Of a DNA stretch of 64,000 nucleotides, positions 1 through 12,100 are shown piece by piece. This DNA comes from Hydractinia symbiolongicarpus (taxonomy: Eukaryota; Cnidaria; Hydrozoa; Anthoathecata; Hydractiniidae): NCBI RefSeq assembly GCF_029227915.1, contig NC_079883.1, positions 15,688,001-15,752,000 of the forward strand, in the 5' to 3' direction. The number at the start of each line of letters is the position of its first letter. Position 1 is the stretch's first letter. Below the pieces are notes generated by a model that saw only the letters and a list, made by a program, of their open reading frames with translations, was not told the DNA's origin and searched no databases. A program made the translations under genes and the position numbers.

Positions 1-3000
1 TGGAAAATATAAAAAAAATAAAGCTTTAATCTAACCTCATGATGAGTAAACAATGTTTGAAATAACTTTTTTTAGGATTAATTTGAAAAAGAGCCAACCT
101 TCTTCGCTTCGGTTTTCCGTTTTCAGTTGATAAACAACTTGTTTCAGTGAAAAACGGCTCACATATGGTAAACCAGGGGTGAAATAGAATTATTCTGTCC
201 ATAACGACCCTATACGGCTTTTAAAATAAACAACAAATAAACTCCTGCGCTTTATTCAAAAATATAGATACATAAATCATTTTTTTACTGTGGACCTGTG
301 TGGCAATTTTTTTTAACTAAATTTTAGCGTAACGCCACACTTAAGGGACAAAATGCTTGAGAAATAAGAAAGAAACCCGTGATTTTTTGTCCTCGGTCAC
401 ACCGTGCGCACACACAAAGCGTATTAATATATAGATTCACAGTTTGTATGTCCATCAGCAGATGTAAGGCATTGGAATTTGCGAATATTTTGTGAAAATG
501 CAATAACTTGAGTGCAAAAACAATTTTTGCCTTAAAAGTTATGAGACACTTTTAGACAAATGCAATGAAATTGGTTGAAAATATTTTTGCATTAGCTTTA
601 CTTTTGAGTTTTAGAATTTAAGCATTTTAAAGAAGGTCAAATTATACTTTTGAAAAAAAATAACAGATTTTGATCAAAATAAAAATATGGGTGCGATTCC
701 TTTTAATAAAAATAATGTGATTAAAGGCTGCACACATGGTAAAAATTCTAAGAGCAACTAAGCTTGTCATTATGTTTTTGGACGAATTGTTAGTTATGCT
801 CTACCAGACAGACTTTGAAATCCCAAAACTGAATTTAAATAGACTAGAATTTTAAGATATTGCTTTCCTAGGATGGAAAAACAGTGGGAAATTACCTGCT
901 TTATCATAATAAATAGGCTATTTCTTGAATTTTTTTTAAAAAATTTAATATCTTTAAGTTTAGTTGATTCTTTACATTTTTTTTACACGGTATGTACAGG
1001 ACCCTTTCAAATGCATCCGATCAAAAGATAAGCCGAATGTAATAAATTATCCATTCAAAAGCTACTCTTCTCACTATGCACATACAAGTTTTCCTTGTAA
1101 AGTTTTAACCTGAGACTTATAAATAGTAGGATTTATTCTTGATGGTAATTAAATATTAAAATAGAGCAGTGTAGTGACTTTAAAACTCCTCAAATCTCCC
1201 CTAAAATTAGGTTTTTTAACAACTTCTCAAATCTTCTCATTTTTAGTTTTAAACCTGTTGCATGTTTTTATTTTCAAAATGCATGGAAATTCTACATTTA
1301 TACAGCAATAATTTATTTACTTGTGGCATCACTCTCCTCATATGCCCAGAAGTTTTTCTGAAAAAAAATGAAAATGTCCTTCAACTCGTTACTCTTTTTT
1401 ATGAAAATACCCTCATCTGCTCAAAAAAGGTTGAAAATTCTTTTTAAAAGTCCTCAAATCTCCTGTAAAAAGAGTGACAACCCTAAAAAATCTCTTTAAT
1501 TTTTTTTACTCTGCAAAAATGTTTTTTTATATTAAACCTTCGAAAATCTTTTTCATAAATCTTAAATATCTCTATAGTTCATCTTCTATTTCCTATTTTT
1601 TTTTATTAACTCTTTTTCCTAAGCTGCATGGTTAAGATACTTACTAAGTTTTAATATTTATCTATTAGGCATCAGAATGCTTAATATTTAGGTCCCATAC
1701 CCCTCAGAGCTTTAGATATTAGCCATTACTGGAAATTACCCCTAAAAATCTCTATGAATCTTAATAATCAGAAAATTTAAAAACTTTTGTTGGGCTTATC
1801 TTGGGACTTAAAACTAATACAAGACAACTATATTTAGCCGAGGGGAATTATTGATTATTTTTTCGGATTTTACTCAGAAATCAGGGAAAAACGAATTGTC
1901 AGGCAATTTTTGGCCTTTATTCATGCGAACTATGTAAAAAACGGAAAATCTGTTGAATAAATTTTGTTCGGCTGTTAGAAACTTTAAACAGATGTAAAAA
2001 GTAAGGTGTTAGGGCATTTGTAGGATTAGATTAGTAGTTTATTCAGATCTTGTTATGAGAATAATTGACCCTAAAATTGACGAAGTCAGTTTTTCGAGAT
2101 CTTTTTTTCTGTTTTAATAAGGTGGATTCATAGACAAAATGAGTTTAGTTTGTTTTTGATGTTTTGCACAAAGATGGGGAATAAAAGCCCCATGAATGTG
2201 ACAAAGTTAATTTAAAAACAAAAAAATTATTTCAGCCCAATAATGGGGAATTTGTGGGCAAAATGAGTCAGAACAGTTAAAGAATGTATTTTAAAACTTA
2301 GAATTGTGATTTAAATTATTTTAATTTACAAATTTTATTATAATAACTAGCAATGACTCTTCATTATTTATACTGTCCTTTTTTCGAAAACTTATTTACA
2401 TGAGTTAATTAATAAATTCAGATAGGTCCATTGAAGTTTCGCTTGTTTCTCACTTACCTGGTATGTTTTTTTGTTTACATTGTTTACATTGTGTCATTTT
2501 TAATTTTTTCTCTCTCCCTAACAAACCATTGGCTACAACTTTTGTTACTATAATATATTAATGTTCATTATTCTTAATATTACTAAAGCCAAGACATTAC
2601 ATTGTAAAATTATCTAAACAACACCTTCCCAACAAATAAGAAGAACTCTCACATGTAATCAAAGTCAAACTGAGACCACAATGTGGTCAAATATCCAGGA
2701 ACTTTTAGATATGTCGCTTTTTAAACTCAGATATATCGCTTAAAGTTCTCCTACATTTTTTAACATTATTTTAATCTCTAACCAGAAAAAACAAGTACAA
2801 AAAAATTCTAAAAAAATTCTTTGCACTTCACTAAAGTACATTTTTGTAGCAGTTCTGATAAAGAGGATTTTCCGTGGGGCTTACAGCTAGTAATAAATTT
2901 AGGTAGGAATTTGTAGAATTTTCATTTTAAAAGAATGTGTTTTATGAAAAATTTCTGGACTATAAGTTAATTTAAGTTATTCAACTTGATATGGTAATTA

Positions 3001-3111
3001 CCTCTATAAGATGGCAACCCATTTTAATACTTTTTGGTCATTACCTACTCCAAGGGTAGTATTTGTCTATGCAACTAAAACTTTTCAGCATCTTTGCAAT
3101 TATAATTTCAG
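1..3111 (+). other. Intron or 5' flank upstream of the first visible SF3B2 exon
   Basis: No exon is recognisable here on either strand. The first SF3B2 exon visible (3112) begins in phase 0 in the middle of the protein, so this stretch is most simply the 3' part of an intron, with the N-terminal exons (SAP domain, proline-rich and acidic regions in known SF3B2) further upstream. The sequence is AT-rich with long T and A runs. Around 1180-1460 the phrase CTCAAATCTCC recurs in diverged form, which looks like decayed repeat DNA. The 61-residue open frame at 1262-1447 has no recognisable domain. Confidence 0.6.
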
Positions 3112-6100
3112 AAAGAAGGTAATTCAGAGAAACTGTCAAAAAAGAAAATGAAGAGACAAAGTCGAATGGAAATCGCTCAACTTAAACAGGTTTGTTTTTA
3201 TATTTCATTTAGGGTTAATGGTGTTTTTTTTGGTTGGTAGAGAGACATGGAGTTAAGGATATTCGGAATGGTATTAAAATTATTTGTATAATGACTTATA
3301 AAATAAAAAAATTATCAACTTTTCACAAGATCCTACATGAATCGAGTAGGTGCTAACTACAAAACTGAAGAGAGTTCCCTGTGAAGTCCGTAAGCCACAT
3401 GTGGCTTAAAATGCTAGAGAAATAATAGCCTAAGATTGTTGAAGCTATCTATTATCGGAAAGGAAATCATTGTCCAAAAGCAAGCAGCCAGGACAAGGCA
3501 GAGTTGTTATTAATGCCAGATATTATTGTAAAATTGATTATTAAGTCATTGGTTCCAGTTAAAAAAATTTTTAGTGTGTGTCAAACAGATCAGCCCATGA
3601 CTCCCTTTCTTGTAGAAACAATGCATGACCTTCTCAGATTTTTATGGAAAAAATTATCCTTAAAACCATGATGGATAAAGCTCGTTCTTCTGTCTTCTTG
3701 CTAAAATAGATGTAAATGATGCAACAAAGCTGAAACCATCATTCTTAAGTCATAAGATAAAGTAACAAGAAAGATACTGACAGCCAGTTTTTCAAGTTTG
3801 AAAAAAAGGCTGTTGAATTTTTGGCTAAATTGTGCATTTACTTGATGGAGAAAAGTCTATTTGTCTAAAATTGCTAGATATATTTCAAATCTCTAGTATT
3901 CATTGCAAAGTGTCCAGGATCCTAAAGAATTCTTTTTAAAAGATTGTTTCCAAACTGAGGTACTGCTCAAATGTTCTTTTGGAACATAATGCCTGACAGA
4001 TGAATAGCCAGGGTGTGTAGTCCACAAGGAAAGCCTAGAGGTTTTTTAACTACAAAATTTTAGAGAGTGTAAATGTTCAACTAAAACAAATGGCATTATT
4101 GTTAGACAATAAAACCAAAAATGTATCTTTTTAACTTAAAAAAATACCGCTTTTTTCAATGAAGCAAAGACATTTAGTCGAATTCTTTGTACTTCAAATT
4201 CAACAAGTTTAATTGTATTTAAATAATGACCTCGAGGATTAAACTCATTATCACAAAGTTAGTTAAATGAGATGCATTTTTTCTTTTTTCGACTGCTGCA
4301 AACTACAATATCATTGGTATTCCTGTTTCACTATCAACAGTTTTTTTAAGAGGGAAATATATTGTCATTAACAAAAATGCTTATCAGTGGTTTAATCAGT
4401 TTTACTAAAACATTTAAATCATTTAATGTTTAAGAGAAAAGAGCACCTGCTAAGGGTTTTTTTACATTTTGACATAAATGTTTGACATGAGACAAAAACA
4501 TTTTTATAATGTATGTACAATAAATGTGTCCTTAATTTTCTGAAAAAAAGGTTTTGGCTACAGCACAGACATAAATCGTTGGAAAGGTGGGCGGAATTTT
4601 ACAGTTTATGAACACAATCTTCCTTTTTTAGATGGTCAGCCGACCAGATGTTGTTGAAATGCATGATGTAAATTCTCGGGACCCACAACTTCTTGTTTAT
4701 CTCAAGGTAATTGTATTTTATATTATGGTAAACATTTCCAGATGTTGGTAAAATGCATAATGTAAATTCCAGGGACCCACAACTTCTTGTTTATCTTAAG
4801 GTAATTTTCTTTGTATTCTGTTGAGAACATGTGACTTGTTTTGCAATTTGGAGTACTTTTTTTATAAATATGCCATATTATCTGGGAAAGAGGGCAATAA
4901 TTAGTTAGAACTTATGTCATAGCAGGTAATTATTATTCGGTATTGCCTGTTACTGTAGCAACTGTGTGTAAAAAACAAGAAGTGCTTTCTATATGCTAGG
5001 TTGTTTTATTTTCTTTTTTTCCCCCATCGTGGTGAAGCACTAACATTCGTACAACCTTTAGGGTGTAATGTTCATTTCCATTCTTGTTTCAAGGGTCTCA
5101 ATTTGTTTTACAATGTCACTATATCACATTACTTTAAAGGACACTACTTTTAAGTAATTTGTGAGTCAAAAAATTTGGAATCTAGAAAAATAAGTTTTGT
5201 TAATGATCTTTTCAATAATTTTTGTAAGAATTAAGTTTTGCGATAGGCACAATTATTAATAATTATTTGTTCAAGAAGGCCTTGAAAAAGTGAGAAAGTT
5301 ACCATAAAATGTCATTAACAACAAAACTCTATATTATTTTTAATCGATTCAAAGAGTTGGTTAACAATTACTACACAGAAGCTTAGCCAATAACGTCAAC
5401 AAATAAAATGTGACCAAAAAAATTTGTGTTTCAGAGCAAAAGGCTGACTTTAGTAAGTCCAATTATTAGTTCTAAGTGCTCTAAATGCTCTAAGTGAAAT
5501 GCTCTTTAAGTAGTTTATCCATATTTGATTCTGACTGCCCCACATTACCATATGGAGCACTTAAATCATCTAGACTAGAATCTCGTGTGTAAAAGAAATA
5601 GCCCCTTAACGACACTTTAAAGTTAGATAAAACAGAAGTTTTCGGCCTTCTTGAAAGTGGATTTATGAAAAAATTTTCCAGTGCAATCACGGCCGGACCA
5701 TGTCACTAAAGCATGACCAACCAATTCCTATTACAGTGTCGACAACCCTGTAATTGCCATTTCCTGCTTCATATAGGTATTTTTATTGTGTATAATTGTG
5801 CTACATCCTTTTATAATATACTGCAGTATGTGGTGTATTTATGCCTTGTGTTTAGTAGAAATCTCCAGGAATACCTTAAGTTGCAAAACATATAAAAAAG
5901 ACTAAGTCGAAATATGTACACAATGGCATTAAAATGATGGTTTATTTACACTGTTTTTATTTAGGCTTATAAGAATACTGTTCCGGTTCCAAGACATTGG
6001 TGTTTCAAAAGAAAATACTTGGCAGTAAGTCTTTAAAAACAGTAGCATATGCCAGTGTGTAATATAAACATAGTTGATCTAATTAGGCTGTTGCCGTGCC

Positions 6101-9100
6101 CTTATGGGTTTTTGTTGATATAACAACTACTAGTAATTTAAAAACATAAATGTGCTTATAATTAACTCGAATGTCAGAAGCTTCAATTTTGGTAGAACAC
6201 AATGATGATTTGCTATTGCTTTGGCTAATTATGATTGCCCCAGGATGTTATCCAGAAATAAGTTATGGTTCTTAGCCTTATTGAGGGACTGTGTAAAGAA
6301 TTTATTGGTAAACATTTGTGTACAATTTTCATCTTGAGTAATGTTATGCAACTTGCATTGATTCATACAAGCATTTTTTAGGGAAAACGGGGATTTGTTA
6401 AACCTCCTTTTGAGCTTCCAGAATTTATAAAGGTATGTTATTCTTGTGAAATTGCATTACATGTTAAAATGGTATGATAATGTAAAAATGTGACACTAGA
6501 TATTTCATCGTTTCCAAATGTTTTAAGTATTTGTCTAACTTCTAATCCAGCTTTTAATTCATCCATAATTTTTAGCAAACTGGTATTATGGAAATGAGGG
6601 CAGCTATGCAGGAGAAAGAAGATGCAAAAACATTGAAATCAAAACAAAGAGGAAAGGTTTGTGGTTACTTAGTGAATTTGAAGGGTCCCAAGTGCTACAA
6701 CAAGTAAAGCTTATAGTTGAAAATATATATAAAAAATAAAAAGTGTTACCTTTGCAATGTCCTGTTTTAAGATTAGTGTCCAGTCGTCTTTTGCCGTTAA
6801 ACAACCTGTGACAAGAATTTGTGTAACAAAAAAACAAAAAAACATCTTTCTTGTGCCTCCCATCTTTTTAAAATTTAATTTCTGTTACACAAAGGCTTAG
6901 ACCCAAAGGAATGTTTCAACCACAAACTTCAAAATCGTATCTACCAATAAAAACAAGCCAATTTCTGAGAGCAAAACTAAAATTCAACTTGGCCAGTGAA
7001 CACCAACCCAGTATGACAACATCCTAACCTCTTAAATAGTTTGCTTAAACATAGAAAAACAAAAGGGATTCTCGATAATGATTATGTGAGCAAAGAATAA
7101 GAAAGGTAATAAATCATAAAGCAGGATTGGTGAAGTAAAGTAGTGCTTAATTATTATACTTATGCTTAAATAATATTTTTAAGATATCCTTATTTTCTTA
7201 ATTCATTATACGCAAATATATATATTATATAACTGAAAATACACATAAAATTTCTAAATCTCTATGTTTTGCAGGTAATATCATAGAAAGAAAAAAATAC
7301 TTTTTTATAGAATATATCATTATTCTGCATATCGTGGGTTAGTCTTGTTTCCAGCGCCTGTTATGCTACTTATTTATGGAGGAGTGTATTAATTTTGTCT
7401 TTTTGCGTGTATTGTATTCCATGGAACAAAAACTTGAATTTTACCACTGTTTTAAAAAAACCAATATGGCAATTTTAGGCAATACAATATTATTCTTATG
7501 CAAAAATGGATGCAAAGCTTTAAAATGTTTTTGTAAAAAGGTCTTCTAGGCTATACGTTTTTATAGGTTAAAATTTTGACCTTTAAGTCTTAAGTTGAAG
7601 TTAAATTTAACTTAACAGTTTGTTTATATGTTTTTGAAGGCATTCTTCTACTCAAAAAGTTAATTAAGTTAATCTGCAAGTGAGTCACTTTTTGCTTTTT
7701 GTGTATATACCACCAGAACTGTTTTACAATAATGCTTTTAATCGGTAGTAGGTGATACTTGGATTGGAAAAGAAACTATTTTGAGAACTTAGTGAAATCT
7801 TAAACATGGAAATGGGAAAAATTAAAAGAAAGGAAAAATTCTTTCTAGCTTTACTTCTTTGATAATAAATTATGATGAAGGTTAAATAAATTTGCTCCTA
7901 CAATATTTGGATTTTATTTTAAATGTCCTCTATTCCTGGAAACAGCGTATGATTAAGATATCCAGATTTTATTCCAGAGGAGAGTCACACCTGTGGTGGT
8001 TTTATTGATTTCTTTTCTATATGAGGATGGTGAGCATGGTGTTTTTAACCGGTTTATGCAATAAATCCACAGCATTTATTGGCTAAAAAACCTTCACAGA
8101 AGGCTTTATATAGCATGGTATAACTTTTAACCTCATAGCAACCAAAATGTTAGCTATAAATGTAAACAAATAACATTGCCAGAGAATCTTTAAAACATAG
8201 CTAGCTACATATACAGACTTAAAAAACAAGTTACAATAAATCCAAAGTCTAGAATCACCCCGCAGAAAAACAGCAAGAAATGTGGATAATTTTAAATCCA
8301 CTGCCCTTTTTATATAAATTATTCATTAGCACAATGAGGGACAAGCAAAACAGCATTGCATATGTGTAATAGACTCTTCTTGTGATGAAGAATAATCCAA
8401 AAACGTTTAAAAATATTCTGTTTGTGGTTATTCAAATAAACTGAACTGAATCAATGAAATGCAAATCGAACTTTTTGTATTTTTATAAAAAGCCTAGTGT
8501 TTACAAACCTGTCACAATTAAATCTTTAGAAAATTATTCTTCTGTTTTACAAACCCAAACAAAATAGCTATCAGTTAATGAATACAAAACTGTTTTATCT
8601 ATTTCTTCCGAGAAATGTTACCCTCTGCAAGCATATGGACCTCGCAAACTTGGTCTATACTTTTGATCTCATGTAATATTTCTCGCTACAAATAGGCAAA
8701 ACAGTTTATATTGTATTGGGGTGGCTGGAGAGAGGACGAGCTAAACCTCCTCAGTTTTTTGCTACTGTAAGCTATATAGAGGTTTTTATCATTCACAACC
8801 AACCCAATAGTAAGACTAACTGAAGATGTAGTCCTACTATTCGCTTAAGGTTGCCAACATTGAAAAGAGATTGGTAAACAAGTTTTCCTCTTTACAGGAA
8901 CAGCAATTCATCATCTTTGCGTTTATAACATACTGTTAATGTTAAAATAACCATTCCTGTCAAAGTAATTTTTTACTGCTGTTTTAATAATTTAAGCGTT
9001 AAAAATCAGTTTAAAGTTGGTGTACTTTAAATTTTTAACATTTGTTTGCATTTAGTTCAAGGGTCATGTGAGGCAAATGATCTTGCACCCCAGGGTTATG

Positions 9101-12100
9101 GAAATTTTCAAGAAGCGACCATTGTTATTTACGTTAAGCATGAACTCCACAGAAGTTTTGATATATAAAATTTTAAAACAGACATATGTTCTTTCTGAGT
9201 TAGTATTGTGGTTTGTTTAAAAATAGTAAATTCATCCATTCTAGATGGGAAAACATGAAAAAATTGAACTTGAATTATAAGCAAAAGTGAAATCAAAGAA
9301 ATTAATATACATCTAATCACCATTTTTTTAAAACTACACAATTGCAACGACATACTTTTGAAAACAACAGTTGGCAGGCTAGCAGGCTATGAATATGAGT
9401 TTCTTACATTTTAAAAAAGTAGTCGTTAGTCCTTGGAAAATCCATGGGTTTGCCCGTCCTTTTTATACCGCATTTCGTGCTTCTCGTTATTTCGCAGCTA
9501 AGCTACTATTTTGCGTGACAGACAGACAGACAGACGTATATGGGCATTATAATATAGATGATATGGATGGGAAGCAATTGTGGCCACAACGGGAATGAGT
9601 TATGTTTTATGCATTATTGTGGTATTTGTAAAAACATTTCTGCATATCCCTGAATTATTTTTGCTTTTTTTTTAACGCAGTGTTTTTACTTTGGGTTCGC
9701 TGTAATATCTGTGCAGTTACTATTATATTTACACCCCCACCCCCCCCCCCCCCCCCCACACACAAAAAAATATTGAGACAAGGGCACTTTTTGGCCATTT
9801 TACAAAGTTGGCAAACAGCCTCAACTCTTGTATTATCTGCAGCCGCTGGGCTGCAGAAGTACTATTTTTTTTCACATATGTGGGTTAGGTAAGTAACGTT
9901 TAAAATTCACTACTCACACTCTAGCCCGTTAGCTTTACCAAATAATCCAAGGCAGGGACCACAAAGGTCCTGGAATTTAAGAAAAATGGCCTTGCTGATG
10001 TTAGCAACAATTAGCACATTGTAAGAGTTGGAATATAAAGGCTGAAACACACAATCTTTTTAAAGGGATGGTTTTAACTTGTTATGAGAGGTCATAGGTT
10101 TAAATTCAATGAAAGGGATAAATTTTTTATTTTCTTTCCTATAATCATGTAGAGCAACAAGAAATTGTTGCAGCGGCTGCATTAACAATGTAATACTGTA
10201 GCTGTAATTCTAAAATAACAAAAAAGTTAGAAAGAGTTAAAGAAACACCTGAGATACTTGGAGTAACAAGTGTTAATGAGAGAATTCGAAAATTCATATG
10301 CATGCTACCTGCAGTTTTTTTTGAGCTTCTGCAAAAAAATGGAGCTTTCATTTATTGCCTTTTTTCTCATCTCTTTCTCTCCGGGTGTTTTTCAAACTTT
10401 AAAGTTTTCGACATGCTTATCAAACTTCTCTCAAAAACATGTATCTCTGTTTTTATAATAATACTTTCAGCATCTTTGTGTCATTATGTTGAAACAAAAG
10501 AAAACAAAAGAAAAAAACAATTAAAAAACTTATGACATAGAACATGTTCTTTTTTTAAAAAAAGGATGTAAAGAAAGGATAGGTCAATATTTATGATGCT
10601 CTCTAAAAAGATTGACCACTTCTCTTTTCGTATTAAAAAATGCGAAATACGGAAATAATGTATTAAAAAATAAGGATTTCGCATTTTTAAAAATACAAAA
10701 ATCTATTTTTAAAAATAGAATTTCATATTTTTAAAACTATTACGTGTATCAAGTGAGTGGTTGATTAAACTGAATAGAAAATTTTCTGACTTTTACAACT
10801 TTGTTTTTAATAGGTTTTAAATTAGCTCAATGATTTCACAGGGACAATTTCTCGTCATTTTATAATGATATACAGCAACTTTAAAGCTTCACAGGAAAAA
10901 TTTCTCGTCGTTTTAGAATGAAATACGGCCACTTAAAAGGTTTAGCAGGGATGTTTTCTCGTCATTTTAGAATAATATACAGCAGCTTTAAAGCTTCGCA
11001 GGAAAGTTTTCTCGTCATTTTATAATGAAATACAGCAACTTTAAAGCTTCGCAGGGACGCTTTTTTGGTATTTTAGAGTGAAATACGGCAACTTTCAATT
11101 CATTTAAAAAATGAAACAATTTCAGAGACGACCCCTAGCCAGAAATTACTTTTTTATGTCTTCGTATTTTAAATCTACAGGGTATTTTTAGAAATGCGAA
11201 TTTTTAGAAATATGTATTTTTAAACATACGCGTATTTTTTAATACGAATTCTGTATATTTTAAAAATAGGAAATATGGTTTTTAAAAAAATACGCATATT
11301 TTTTTATACACAATTTCTATTTTTAAAAATATGAAATACGAAATTTTATTGTTTTAAAAATGTGAATTAAAAATAGAAGTGGTTGATTTTCCTAGAGAGC
11401 ATCACATATTATCTGTTTTTGCTCTTTACAGGATCCCTTTTTTTGCAATACGTTTAAATCTTTCCTTAAAAGGGATCTTGTGTTTCAGGCTTAACCAAAT
11501 AACCTAAGATTCAAAGTAAGCTGTAAACATTGACAATTTTAAATTGCGTAAATGAAGTAAAGAAATCACCTATTTAACTACTTGTGGGAATGAAATTTTA
11601 CATCTTCTCTCAATATATTTTGTCAGGGATTGTGGCTATGAGGTGATGGTACAGCTTTGGTTTAACAAACAATTGTGTAGTAATTATATTAATGTTATGA
11701 ATTTAGATCCGACCTAAACTTGGAAAAATCGATATAGACTATCAAAAACTTCATGATGCTTTTTTTAAGTAAGTTATATTTGACAATAATAGTGCTGTAC
11801 CATTTAAGTTTTTTTAGTGATTTCTGTGGGGTATTCTTTGTATATTTATACCTTGTTTTAATTTTTTTAGATTTCAAACAAAACCAAAAATGACAATACA
11901 TGGTGATTTGTATTATGAGGTTTGAATCATCATTTTTATGCGTCTTTATGTGTATGTAAACAATATTATTCTAAGCATATAGTCTGCATTTTAGGGAAAA
12001 GAATTTGAAATCCGTCTAAAAGAAAAGAAACCAGGAGATTTGTCTGATGATCTAAGAACAGCACTTGGAATGCCAGTTGGGCCGGTAAAAATAATAATTC

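Larger units (their letters stand above)
6657..11706 (+). other. Long SF3B2 intron (5.05 kb) carrying repeats
   Basis: Largest visible SF3B2 intron, between the exons ending KSKQRGK and starting IRPKLGKIDID. It contains one copy of a dispersed repeat shared with COG2 intron 4 (8075-8360), a short Helitron-like copy (9419-9558), a C-rich run (9731-9757) and an inverted-repeat element with a minisatellite core (10592-11406). About 7000-8070 and 8400-9400 hold nothing I can name. Confidence 0.7.

Noticed and set aside
1262-1447. Possible upstream SF3B2 exon or separate small gene
   Set aside because: The translation has no similarity to the SF3B2 N-terminal region (SAP domain, proline-rich or acidic stretches) and no suitable splice phase.
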